Below, in pieces: positions 7,770 through 14,083 of a stretch of DNA of 19,042 nt (position 1 is the first letter of the stretch; the number at the start of each line of letters is the position of its first letter). The stretch is taken from contig JAQVRW010000014.1 of the NCBI GenBank assembly GCA_028700875.1, positions 1 through 19,042 on the forward strand, given 5' to 3'. The translations under genes were made by a program, and so were the position numbers. The stretch comes from Candidatus Zixiibacteriota bacterium. Its GTDB lineage: Bacteria; Zixibacteria; MSB-5A5; GN15; JAAZOE01. Under the pieces are notes generated by a model. The model worked only from the letters and a program-made list of their open reading frames with translations. It had not been told where the DNA came from and searched no databases.

Positions 7770-7798
7770 AATCTACACGGCGCGGCAGGGGCTGTCAA
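7770..7798 (-). promoter_or_regulatory. Predicted sigma70 promoter of the SDR gene
   Basis: On the minus strand there is TTGACA (7798-7793), a 17-nt spacer and TAGATT (7775-7770). The -35 is a consensus match and the -10 is the same hexamer as at ileS. The leader would be about 33 nt. Confidence 0.6.
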
Positions 7799-7812
7799 GC
7801 CGATGATAAGGC

Positions 7813-8625
7813 CTATAATTTGAAATAGTCGGGGTCGTATACAAGCGTCGCCCCGAGATGGCCGGTGATGCCGATGATGACGACGTTGATAAACAGCATC
7901 GCATGGTAAAGCCGCCGTAGCCTGATCGATCCGCCGCGTTCCGCCACAAAGCCGGCGGTCGCCGACAGGATCGTCCATGTCCCTGCGGTCAAACCGAAAA
8001 ATCGATGCCAGGAGAAGTACCCGGCCAACAGCGCCGGCCACGATGACCCCGCCCCGGCCGCGAGGCCGAACAGGACGGTCACGACGCCCGACAAGGCCGC
8101 CAGATACATCAGCCGGTATGATATGTGATCATACGATTGTTTTTTTTGCATGATCGCCCGGAGCGAGAAGAAGGTGGCGGTGATGACAAGGGCAATCGGA
8201 AAATGGACGACTACCGGGTGAAGCTTCCCCGCCAGCCGAATCACTTTCGATGTTTTAACCCCACCCCGCGTTGGCACCTGGTCGGCCGAGTCTCTCGTCT
8301 GTTCAAGCGCGCCGGTATCGGTCGGCATGCCGGAAGAGACGTCGGCGGTCGATGACGCGACGGCGAACTGGGGGAGATTGGCCAGGTAGGCGGAGGGGTT
8401 GGCCAGGAAGTCGCGACGGCATTTGGTGCAGCAGAAATAGACCCGTTTCCCCTGATACTCCACAAAAATGGTCGAATCCACCCTTTGATCGGTCAGTACC
8501 GGGCAGTAATCATTGGCCGGTGTGGCGGTCTGCGTATGGGAAACATTGACCAACAACAGAATCGCCATCATTGCCGCCGATATGAAGGCGGTTCGGCGGA
8601 ACAGTCTTGACGATGATTCATTCAT
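7813..8625 (-). CDS. TRASH/YHS-like domain fused to a DUF2231-type membrane domain
   Basis: The protein has 270 residues. A signal-anchor (AFISAAMMAILLLVNVS) is followed by one cysteine domain: C41-PVLTDQRVDSTIFVEY, then VYF-C65-C66-TK-C69, the same layout as the TRASH/YHS metal-binding units in the next gene. A Ser/Thr linker (about 88-125) leads to four membrane helices opening with H136-PVVVH141-FPIAL and closing with GH256LGATLVY. This is the DUF2231 pattern, with further histidines at 207 and 241. TRASH-like units bind soft or transition metals, and DUF2231 proteins are often near redox or metal genes. Together this suggests a membrane protein that senses or hands on metal in the periplasm (inference). 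ATG 8625 has GGGGG upstream. It is separated from the tandem-TRASH gene by a terminator at 8706-8742. Confidence 0.78.
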   Translation of the reverse strand: MNESSSRLFRRTAFISAAMMAILLLVNVSHTQTATPANDYCPVLTDQRVDSTIFVEYQGKRVYFCCTKCRRDFLANPSAYLANLPQFAVASSTADVSSGMPTDTGALEQTRDSADQVPTRGGVKTSKVIRLAGKLHPVVVHFPIALVITATFFSLRAIMQKKQSYDHISYRLMYLAALSGVVTVLFGLAAGAGSSWPALLAGYFSWHRFFGLTAGTWTILSATAGFVAERGGSIRLRRLYHAMLFINVVIIGITGHLGATLVYDPDYFKL

Positions 8626-8705
8626 TCATCACCCCCGTCGTGAAGAATAATCCCAATCGTGCGGCCGGATTCAAGAAACGCGCCGCGCCGCAACGAGGCA
8701 ACGGA

Positions 8706-8742
8706 AAAACAAACCGGCGGCGGGAAATCCCGACCGCCGGTT
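8706..8742 (-). terminator. Intrinsic terminator of the tandem-TRASH gene
   Basis: On the minus strand a two-part hairpin (outer AACCGGCGG with CCGCCGGTT at 8742-8734 / 8720-8712, inner CGGG-ATTT-CCCG at 8732-8721, one bulged base) is followed by TGTTTTTCC. It lies 52 nt past the stop at 8795. Confidence 0.7.
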
Positions 8743-8794
8743 CTGTGCCGATCCAATAGCGTCCGACCATCCATCCGTGGAAGTCGGTTTATCC

Positions 8795-9232
8795 CTAATT
8801 GGTCTTGCTTTCTTTCGCGTCCGCTTTGACCTCTTTCGAAGCTGGCTTGTCCATGGCGGTCAGATATTTCTGCGGATCCTTGTTGAAATCGCCGACGCAT
8901 TTCTTGCAGCAGAAATACACCCGCCGTCCGTCGAAATCGGTATAGGCCGACTTGTCGGTCAGCTTCTCGCCGGAGACCGGGCAGGTCGTCTGGACGTTTT
9001 CAAACAACACGCCTTCGGCGGCGGCCTTCTTGAAATACTTGTCCGGGTCGGCTTTCATTTTATCCGGGCATCCCTTGCAGCAGAAATAGACCCGTTGTCC
9101 CTGGATGTCGATATAGACGGTGGAGTCGATCTTGCTGCCCATGACCGGGCAGATCGTCTGATTGTGAAGCTGTTTGGGGGCTTCCTTGGGCGTTTCCTTG
9201 GCCGGGGGATCGGCGGCGAAAACGTTGACCAC
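8795..9232 (-). CDS. Exported protein with two tandem TRASH/YHS-like domains (5' end frameshifted)
   Basis: The continuous frame gives 145 residues from GTG 9232. It holds two repeats of about 55 residues: C28-PVMGSKIDSTVYIDIQG then VYF-C51-C52-KG-C55, and C84-PVSGEKLTDKSAY then VYF-C108-C109-KK-C112. Each ends with a DxxKY segment. The motif C-P-V-x(n)-V-Y-F-C-C-x2-C is the TRASH/YHS metal-binding pattern. The tail is lysine-rich. The start is unnatural: the frame opens inside a signal peptide (FVVNVFAADPPAKE), whose first half (MKRNNLVIITLGI, from ATG 9282) is one frame away. One extra base in the C4 or G4 run at 9241-9250 joins them into a normal signal peptide ending AFA-like VFA/A. The intact protein would have about 161 residues and be periplasmic. 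Function is probably binding or relaying a transition metal, together with the downstream TRASH-DUF2231 gene (inference). Confidence 0.8.
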   Translation of the reverse strand: MVNVFAADPPAKETPKEAPKQLHNQTICPVMGSKIDSTVYIDIQGQRVYFCCKGCPDKMKADPDKYFKKAAAEGVLFENVQTTCPVSGEKLTDKSAYTDFDGRRVYFCCKKCVGDFNKDPQKYLTAMDKPASKEVKADAKESKTN

Positions 9233-9282
9233 GAAAAGGAGGGGATCCCCAGGGTGATGATGACCAAGTTGTTTCGTTTCAT
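9233..9282 (-). other. Out-of-frame 5' end of the tandem-TRASH gene (frameshift)
   Basis: ATG 9282, with AAGAGG upstream, starts MKRNNLVIITLGIP and then continues in a frame unrelated to the TRASH domains. On the minus strand GGGG (9250-9247) and CCCC (9244-9241) homopolymers flank GAT-like bases exactly where the frames part. A single inserted C yields MKRNNLVIITLGIPLLFVV running straight into NVFAADPPAKE. Confidence 0.75.
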
Positions 9283-9516
9283 AAACGGCCTCTTTCAGTT
9301 GAATTCTATTCTTCAGGTAGCCTGTGCTCTACCCAAACGCGTTTTCTCTTCCGTATTTCTCATAACAAAACCGCACCGCAATCGTTCCCGTGCGATATCA
9401 AATCCGCCGGCAACACTTGCCGCCGCCGTCATTATACACACGCCGGTCCGTCGGGTGTCATAAAATCCTTACCGTGTTGCCGGATAGGGGGATAGCGTCC
9501 CGGCCGATGGCCTATT

Positions 9517-9906
9517 TTACCGGCAGGCGGTTTTGTTCTGCGCGATTCCCTCGAATTGTTCGATCTGTTTGTTGACACAGCGGCAGAAGCCGTGGAAGAT
9601 GGCGCACACGCCGCCCATGAGCGAGAATATGCCCCAGAACAGCGGGCGACCGAAGACATGCATCATGGTCGGTTTGGAATACGGCAGGAGCAATATCCCC
9701 CACGTGATCATGTATGCGCCGATAACGATACAGCAATGGCCGAAGACCAGTGTCGCTACCCGGCCGGGTTTCAACGCCAGGACGACCAACGCCGCCCCGA
9801 TGAGCAGCGGGATGATGCTGGCCATGCTCTGTGAAGTCGCTATTCCCAAAATCCCGAGAACGATCAGGACTATTCCCAACCCGGCCGTTATTCGGCTTGG
9901 TTTCAT
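9517..9906 (-). CDS. Four-helix integral membrane protein of unknown function
   Basis: The protein has 129 residues with four hydrophobic segments: about 7-24 (TAGLGIVLIVLGILGIAT), 29-46, 52-73 and 87-108. I recognise no family. After the last helix comes a cysteine-containing tail (CAIFHGFCRCVNKQIEQFEG) that would lie at the membrane surface, plus C58/C59 in a helix. ATG 9906 has AAAGGGG upstream and an extended -10 promoter at 9943-9951. It lies upstream of, and on the same strand as, the two TRASH genes, but a 234-bp gap separates it from them, so cotranscription is uncertain. Confidence 0.72.
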   Translation of the reverse strand: MKPSRITAGLGIVLIVLGILGIATSQSMASIIPLLIGAALVVLALKPGRVATLVFGHCCIVIGAYMITWGILLLPYSKPTMMHVFGRPLFWGIFSLMGGVCAIFHGFCRCVNKQIEQFEGIAQNKTACR

Positions 9907-9942
9907 GCGATAACCCCTTTCGTATAGTTACGATACGGCCGT

Positions 9943-9951
9943 AATATAGCA
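9943..9951 (-). promoter_or_regulatory. Candidate extended -10 promoter for the four-helix membrane protein
   Basis: On the minus strand TGC-TATATT (9951-9943) is a TGn extended -10 with five of six consensus bases; no convincing -35 is seen. It predicts a leader of about 30 nt. Confidence 0.4.
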
Positions 9952-10027
9952 TGGTTGCACATGAACAGAACCCATATTCGATGAAATCATTCAGCGATAT
10001 TGCATGGGAGCCCCGGTCCACCGGGAG

Positions 10028-10231
10028 TGTTGAAAAACCTGTGCCCGGTCCGCCTGCGGCGGATCCACGTCGGCCGGGTCAGTCTCCCTAGGGCAGATGT
10101 GGGCATCTGCCGCCCACAAATATGCATGAGTGGCAATACCATAACAAGGATTTGAAGAGACTTTGAGATCGCCACGGCTGTCCGCCTTTGACGGACGGCC
10201 TCGCAATGACGTGGTTGAGGGTTTTTCAACA
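10028..10231. mobile_element. MITE-like non-coding element with 12-bp terminal inverted repeats
   Basis: TGTTGAAAAACC (10028-10039) and its perfect complement GGTTTTTCAACA (10220-10231) bound 204 bp without a credible gene. Inside are three hairpins: TCCGCC-TGC-GGCGGA near 10049, GGCAGATG-TGGG-CATCTGCC (10092-10111), and GTCCG-CCTTTGA-CGGAC near 10180. On the minus strand 10164-10211 reads GTCATTGCGAGG ... GTGGCGATCTC, a form I know as a widely dispersed bacterial palindromic repeat. No target-site duplication is evident. Short peptides that could be translated here are repeat translations. Confidence 0.6.
10092..10111. repeat. GGCAGATG hairpin, copy 1
   Basis: GGCAGATG (10092-10099) and CATCTGCC (10104-10111) pair around TGGG. 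The same arms recur at 17836-17855, so this is a second palindrome family distinct from the GTAG-footed REPs. Confidence 0.6.
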
Positions 10232-10264
10232 GGACCCTCCGAGTCGGGATGTCATACACACGGA

Positions 10265-10323
10265 TGCCGATTGATATGAGTGGTCGATGGATACCGGCGG
10301 GTTGAAATAGCCTTTTCGCGGCG
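10265..10323. repeat. Dispersed 59-bp repeat, copy A
   Basis: It aligns without gaps to 13945-14003 with 8 mismatches (about 86 % identity). Shared blocks are TGCCGATTGATATGAG, TCGATGG, GTTGAA and CCTTTTCGCGGCG. It ends just before the promoter of the polytopic TPR gene. Confidence 0.7.
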
Positions 10324-10341
10324 AACCGGATGTAATTCCGT

Positions 10342-10370
10342 TTGCATGGAATCCGTTGGTATAGTATAAT
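10342..10370 (+). promoter_or_regulatory. Predicted promoter of the polytopic TPR gene
   Basis: TTGCAT (10342-10347), a 17-nt spacer and a consensus TATAAT (10365-10370). The first ATG lies only 5 nt past the -10 (10376) and opens a three-codon frame ATG-TTT-CAA-TGA, whose stop overlaps the next in-frame ATG (10384) as ATGA. Confidence 0.55.
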
Positions 10371-10383
10371 AGGCTATGTTTCA

Positions 10384-12513
10384 ATGACATGGATTCTGCG
10401 AATGACCCGAAAGAATATTCCCCATACACGGCACCCTGCTCCGATGAATTCTTCAGAATGGTCAACCGGTTACGCTGTCCTGATGCCCTTTATTGTTTTG
10501 CCTCTCGTGTATCTGATCGGTGCTTTTTATCCGGGGTATGCTACCTGGGGATTTAATTATGGGGGGATGTTTCCTCGCTTGGTGTCCGTGGGCATACTCG
10601 CGATAGTATGCCTGTTGATGATTCCGGCCGTCTCGCGGAAAATCCTGACGAAAAGCGAACAGGGTATGGCCGCATTGCCGGGACCTTTGCGGAATATCAA
10701 CCGGGTTGTATTGGTCGGCCTGGTATCGGCCCTGCTGTTGTTTTTGTTCATTTATTGGCGGTCTCGGGCGTTGTTCTACGGCGACGGCTTTCTGGTCCTG
10801 GAATATCTTTCTTCCAGCCATGATGCTGTCATCTCCGGAAAGAACCTCACGCAACTTTTATCGATTTTGTCCTTCCGATTTTTTCTGCCGCTGCTGACGC
10901 AGGCGTTGCACGCCCGCCCGGAAATTGTCATGGCCGTAATTAATGCCCTTGGGGGAGTGGTTGGATTTTGGGCGCTGTATGCCATATCGAAACGGCTGAC
11001 CGATGACCCTATTCGCGGCCGATTTCTATTCTGCGGCATGCTGACCAGCGCGACGGTTATTCTTTTCTTCGGTTATATAGAAAATTACACCTGGGGCATC
11101 GCTCTGGGCTTGTGGACTCTGTATTTTTCCCTGGATTATGCCATACGGGGACGGCATCCCGCCCTGATGGTCATGTGCGCCCTATTGGCATTGATGTACC
11201 ACGCCGTGACGGTCCCTTTCCTGCTGGCGGCGATTATGTCGGTGATGCTGACACGACGACAGGAGGACAGGCCGTGGGCCAGATTCGGCTATGGCTGGTT
11301 AGGAGTGGCGCTGGTTGCCGGTTCTTTCATCATGGTCGGAGTTTTGGACCTGGCCGGATTGAACGACTATTTCGTATCGATCCGTCCGACCGGCGACAAC
11401 CCCTATTGGTTTTTGTCAGGGGCGCATCTTCTTGATCAATTCAACCTGCTTTTGATGGTGGCGCCGCTGGGGGTGACGTTGACCGCGTATTGCCTGATCG
11501 TACGGCGGCAGCGGAAGAATTCCCCCGACCGGGCGGGAATCATTTTGGGGACGACTGCCCTGGCGTCGGTTCTCGTCGCTTTCTGGATAGATCCGGCGTT
11601 GGGCGCTCCCAGAGATTGGGATCTCCTGTCGATCGTCGGTTTTCCCGTGAGCCTCTGGGCGGCTTACCGTTTTTCCCGAAAGCGTGGATTTGCCAAACAC
11701 GGAGGGGCGCTGATCGTCCCGGTTTGCCTGATCGCCGTTTTGAACGTCGGCCCCAACCTGTATGAAAAGAACCACCCCGATCGAGCTTTGGAACGGTTGG
11801 ATGCGCTTTTGTGGGAATGTCCGCACTATCAGACGACCTACAAAAAGGCCTTCCGCGTCATGTCGTGGGGTACGACCCTGACCGGCTGGCTGGGACGAGA
11901 TGATCTGGCGACAAAGTACTTCCTGCGCCGCGTGCAGACGGAATCGAAATCACCCGGATGCTGGTTCAGTCTGGGCGAGATTTATTACAAATCCGGATCG
12001 AACGACTCCGCGGCCTCTTGTTTTGAACAAGCGATCGAGTACGACTCCGCGAGTGCATTGTATATGCTCAGTATGTCCTTTGCCCGGAAAAGACAAGGAC
12101 TTTTGAACGAGGCTTTGGATTACGCCATTTTGGGTGAGCGGTTGGACTCGAATGATGCCACCATTCCTGCCGTGCAAGGGTTAATACTCCGCGACCTGGG
12201 GCGGTTTGACGAGGCTATTTCCTGTTTTCGACGCTCTCTCAAAATCGATCCCGACACCGCGCTTCATCTATTCAATCTGGGATTTACCTATTACACCGTC
12301 GGCCGGTACGACTCCGCACTTGTGTACCTGCAACGTGGATACCAGCGGAACCCGCGACTGGCGGGTATTCATGAACCGTTCATCATGACCCTGCTGGCTC
12401 TTGGCAGAGATGGCGATGCCGAACAGGTTGTGCGGGAATACCAGGCAATCAGCCCGAGCGCCCCCGGTTTGGACTATTACCGCGCAAAACGAGCGGCTTT
12501 GTCAAAGAAGTAA
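10384..12513 (+). CDS. Polytopic membrane protein with C-terminal TPR repeats (GT-C/TMTC-like layout)
   Basis: The protein has 709 residues from ATG 10384. The frame is open further upstream, but those starts lie within the promoter; ATG 10402 is an alternative, and none has a Shine-Dalgarno site. The first 470 residues hold about ten or more hydrophobic helices (first at about 30-50: VLMPFIVLPLVYLIGAF). Early loop residues FYGDGFLVLEY carry the acidic site position seen in GT-C transferases, but the match is not diagnostic. FFGYIENYTWG and APRDWDLLS are other conserved-looking segments. Residues about 520-695 contain five TPR units (e.g. WFSLGEIYYKSG, ALHLFNLGFTYYTVGRYDSA). Membrane helices followed by TPRs resemble TMTC-type O-glycosyltransferases. 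A glycan or protein-modifying role is inference; it could equally be an uncharacterised scaffold. Confidence 0.8.
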   Translation: MTWILRMTRKNIPHTRHPAPMNSSEWSTGYAVLMPFIVLPLVYLIGAFYPGYATWGFNYGGMFPRLVSVGILAIVCLLMIPAVSRKILTKSEQGMAALPGPLRNINRVVLVGLVSALLLFLFIYWRSRALFYGDGFLVLEYLSSSHDAVISGKNLTQLLSILSFRFFLPLLTQALHARPEIVMAVINALGGVVGFWALYAISKRLTDDPIRGRFLFCGMLTSATVILFFGYIENYTWGIALGLWTLYFSLDYAIRGRHPALMVMCALLALMYHAVTVPFLLAAIMSVMLTRRQEDRPWARFGYGWLGVALVAGSFIMVGVLDLAGLNDYFVSIRPTGDNPYWFLSGAHLLDQFNLLLMVAPLGVTLTAYCLIVRRQRKNSPDRAGIILGTTALASVLVAFWIDPALGAPRDWDLLSIVGFPVSLWAAYRFSRKRGFAKHGGALIVPVCLIAVLNVGPNLYEKNHPDRALERLDALLWECPHYQTTYKKAFRVMSWGTTLTGWLGRDDLATKYFLRRVQTESKSPGCWFSLGEIYYKSGSNDSAASCFEQAIEYDSASALYMLSMSFARKRQGLLNEALDYAILGERLDSNDATIPAVQGLILRDLGRFDEAISCFRRSLKIDPDTALHLFNLGFTYYTVGRYDSALVYLQRGYQRNPRLAGIHEPFIMTLLALGRDGDAEQVVREYQAISPSAPGLDYYRAKRAALSKK

Positions 12514-12534
12514 GTCACGGGTAAGCGAAACGGG

Positions 12535-12553
12535 GGTCCGCCGCAGACGGACC
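12535..12553. repeat. Hairpin between convergent genes (possible weak terminator)
   Basis: GGTCCG (12535-12540) pairs with CGGACC (12548-12553). The arms GTCCGCC and ACGGAC are identical to those of the hairpin at 10180-10196, differing only in a 4-base loop. No U-tract follows on either strand, so termination here is uncertain. Confidence 0.45.
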
Positions 12554-12599
12554 GCGCACGAACGGACTTGCAGATTTTCATACCTCCCAGCTCAATGAA

Positions 12600-13037
12600 T
12601 CAATGGTGCGCGAAATCCACTTTGTACGTAACCCACATGCCTATCGGTTTGCCGTTTACCGTTGCCGGACGCCACTTCCCTTTATATGCAGCGGCGACGG
12701 CCGCTATCTCAAATCCATACCCAGGGCGATCACATTTGAGAGCATTGGCTTTCAGCACCTTCCCTTGCGGATCTACGAAAGCCTGCACCATGACGGATCC
12801 GGTCACGTTCGCGCGCCTGGCGGCGACGGGGTAGATGGGCGGTTCCCCATAAATCTGAACCGGATGCTCATCGACGGCGATAAACTCGTCGGGGTTCGGA
12901 AGATTCGGATCCGGGGTCGATATCGTCGAATCGGGCTGGAAGGTGATTCTTTCTTCCCGGCCATGAGTTCCGCCCATCCAGGCGCACCCTGCCGTTAGGA
13001 TTCCGAATGTGATGAAGAGAAGTATTGTTCGGAACAT
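12600..13037 (-). CDS. Lipoprotein with TonB C-terminal domain, paralog 1
   Basis: The protein has 145 residues from ATG 13037, chosen for GGAGG 4 nt upstream. The signal peptide ends in the lipobox L-T-A-G-C18. After a linker rich in Pro/Asp (STPDPNLPNPDEF), a TonB-C domain follows: PPIYPVAARRANVTGSVMVQ, then FVDPQGKVLKANALKC, GYGFEIAAVAAAYKGKW and a WVTYKVDF end. True TonB is anchored by an N-terminal helix that contacts ExbB/ExbD; here that helix is replaced by a lipid anchor, and the proline-rich spacer is short. It may be a periplasmic or outer-membrane-tethered TonB-C protein not driven by ExbBD. It is clearly paralogous to the gene at 14084-14530, with the RAYT gene between them. A promoter TTGACT-N16-TATCTT lies at 13078-13105. 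Confidence 0.82.
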   Translation of the reverse strand: MFRTILLFITFGILTAGCAWMGGTHGREERITFQPDSTISTPDPNLPNPDEFIAVDEHPVQIYGEPPIYPVAARRANVTGSVMVQAFVDPQGKVLKANALKCDRPGYGFEIAAVAAAYKGKWRPATVNGKPIGMWVTYKVDFAHH

Positions 13038-13077
13038 CGACCCTCCGTAACCTGCAACCTTGATGTCACTCCGATTA

Positions 13078-13105
13078 AAGATATTGGGATACGCTTGCGA
13101 GTCAA
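13078..13105 (-). promoter_or_regulatory. Candidate promoter of TonB-C lipoprotein 1
   Basis: On the minus strand TTGACT (13105-13100), a 16-nt spacer and TATCTT (13083-13078) lie about 40 nt before the start codon. The -35 is identical to that of the paralog. Confidence 0.4.
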
Positions 13106-13194
13106 GCAAATATTCTTCGTGCGCGGCGGACGGGCCGCACACAGATTACATCAGGCCGGGAAACCCAGGCCCAACAACGGAGGAAGACGACGTC

Positions 13195-13217
13195 GTAGGG
13201 GCGCGGTTTCCGCGCCC
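13195..13217 (+). repeat. REP palindrome, copy 3 (downstream of RAYT)
   Basis: GTAG (13195-13198) is followed by stem GGGCGCGG (13199-13206), loop TTT and CCGCGCCC (13210-13217). It lies 15 nt beyond the RAYT stop. Confidence 0.8.
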
Positions 13218-13232
13218 GGAAAGAATCGTACA

Positions 13233-13769
13233 TTATTCAAACTCAGCGCCCCACCCCTTATTGCTTCCGTGTGAGGGATTGTACCTGTCAAATATCCATT
13301 TTGCCGGATTGTTCTCTATGTATTTACGTATCCGCCGCAAATCGTCCTCATTACGGATAATATGTTCATAATAATTTCGCTGCCACAATTTCTCACCCGG
13401 CGACTTGCGGACTGCGTTCAATCGTTTGGTCGTTTGATACTTCAGATAGGCCACTATTTGGCCCAACGAGCCTTTCGATACCGCCTCAGCCGGAACGTGT
13501 CGATCATTGCATTCCAGAATCAGTATACAGTGAACGTGATTTGGCATCACTATGAATGAGTCCACTTTGGCCAACGAGAAATGTTCGGGAAGTGAAAGCA
13601 TGCAATCAACAACGATATCTCCCAGTTGGTTGAGTCGAACTGCCGTGTCGATAACCTCACCAAAAACCCCGCCCTGGTCTCTGGAGCAAATGGTGATGTA
13701 ATAGGCCCCCGATTGAGAATAGTCGTATTCCCTCAACCGCATCGGTTTCCTCTTCGGAAGTTCGGCCAT
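13233..13769 (-). CDS. REP-associated tyrosine transposase (RAYT, Y1/HUH family)
   Basis: The protein has 178 residues. It is a Y1 single-strand transposase of the IS200/IS605-like superfamily, in the domesticated RAYT branch. The HUH metal motif is PN-H78-V-H80. The N-terminal RLREYDYSQSGAYYITICS and the C-terminal LWQRNYYEHIIRNEDDLRRI followed by RKYIENNP are hallmarks of the family. The catalytic tyrosine is probably in the helix around Y108/Y111 or Y133/Y134; I cannot decide which. RAYTs cleave single-stranded REP hairpins next to a GTAG tetranucleotide and are thought to spread REP/BIME sequences. Exactly such palindromes lie 15 nt downstream (13195-13217) and about 100 nt upstream (13868-13932). 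ATG 13769 has a weak AGGGCGAG site. The reading frame is intact, so activity is possible. Confidence 0.92.
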   Translation of the reverse strand: MAELPKRKPMRLREYDYSQSGAYYITICSRDQGGVFGEVIDTAVRLNQLGDIVVDCMLSLPEHFSLAKVDSFIVMPNHVHCILILECNDRHVPAEAVSKGSLGQIVAYLKYQTTKRLNAVRKSPGEKLWQRNYYEHIIRNEDDLRRIRKYIENNPAKWIFDRYNPSHGSNKGWGAEFE

Positions 13770-13867
13770 CTATCTCGCCCTGGTCTTTTCCTTCGTTCGG
13801 ATGATGATGCCAATAAACACGCATTGGAACGAATAATCAAGTATTGTTACAAACAAATGCCGAAGAC

Positions 13868-13890
13868 GGGCCGGGAGACCCGGCCCCTAC
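13868..13890 (-). repeat. REP palindrome, copy 4 (upstream of RAYT, inverted)
   Basis: GGGCCGGG (13868-13875), loop AGA, CCCGGCCC (13879-13886), then CTAC (13887-13890), which is GTAG on the minus strand. With copy 5 it forms a back-to-back pair like a BIME. Confidence 0.8.
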
Positions 13891-13909
13891 GACTGGGGAT
13901 GATTTTTGT

Positions 13910-13932
13910 GTAGGGGTGCGGTTACCGCGCCC
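13910..13932 (+). repeat. REP palindrome, copy 5 (upstream of RAYT, direct)
   Basis: GTAG (13910-13913), stem GGGTGCGG (13914-13921), loop TTA, CCGCGCCC (13925-13932), with one G-T wobble. It is opposite in orientation to copy 4, 19 nt away. Confidence 0.8.
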
Positions 13933-13944
13933 GAAGGGATTCAC

Positions 13945-14003
13945 TGCCGATTGATATGAGCGCTCGATGGGTACCGACGGGTTGAAGCTACCTTTTCGCG
14001 GCG
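13945..14003. repeat. Dispersed 59-bp repeat, copy B
   Basis: It matches 10265-10323 over 59 positions with 8 substitutions and no gaps. It sits 12 nt beyond REP copy 5. Together with the REP pair it fills most of the 314-bp space between the RAYT and the second TonB-C gene. Confidence 0.7.
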
Positions 14004-14083
14004 CACGAGGACGTACGCTGCGCACGAATACTATCTGGAGCGCACCCGGCGGCGGATGGGGACGTCCGACCGCGTACAGACTA

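Noticed and set aside
9987..10465. Short minus-strand frames over the MITE-like element and the 59-bp repeat
   Set aside because: They are explained as translations of dispersed palindromic repeats; no ribosome site, and they overlap the promoter of the TPR gene.
10028..14003. Possible CRISPR array because of several repeated palindromes
   Set aside because: Repeats are irregularly spaced over kilobases, in both orientations, without uniform spacers or cas genes.
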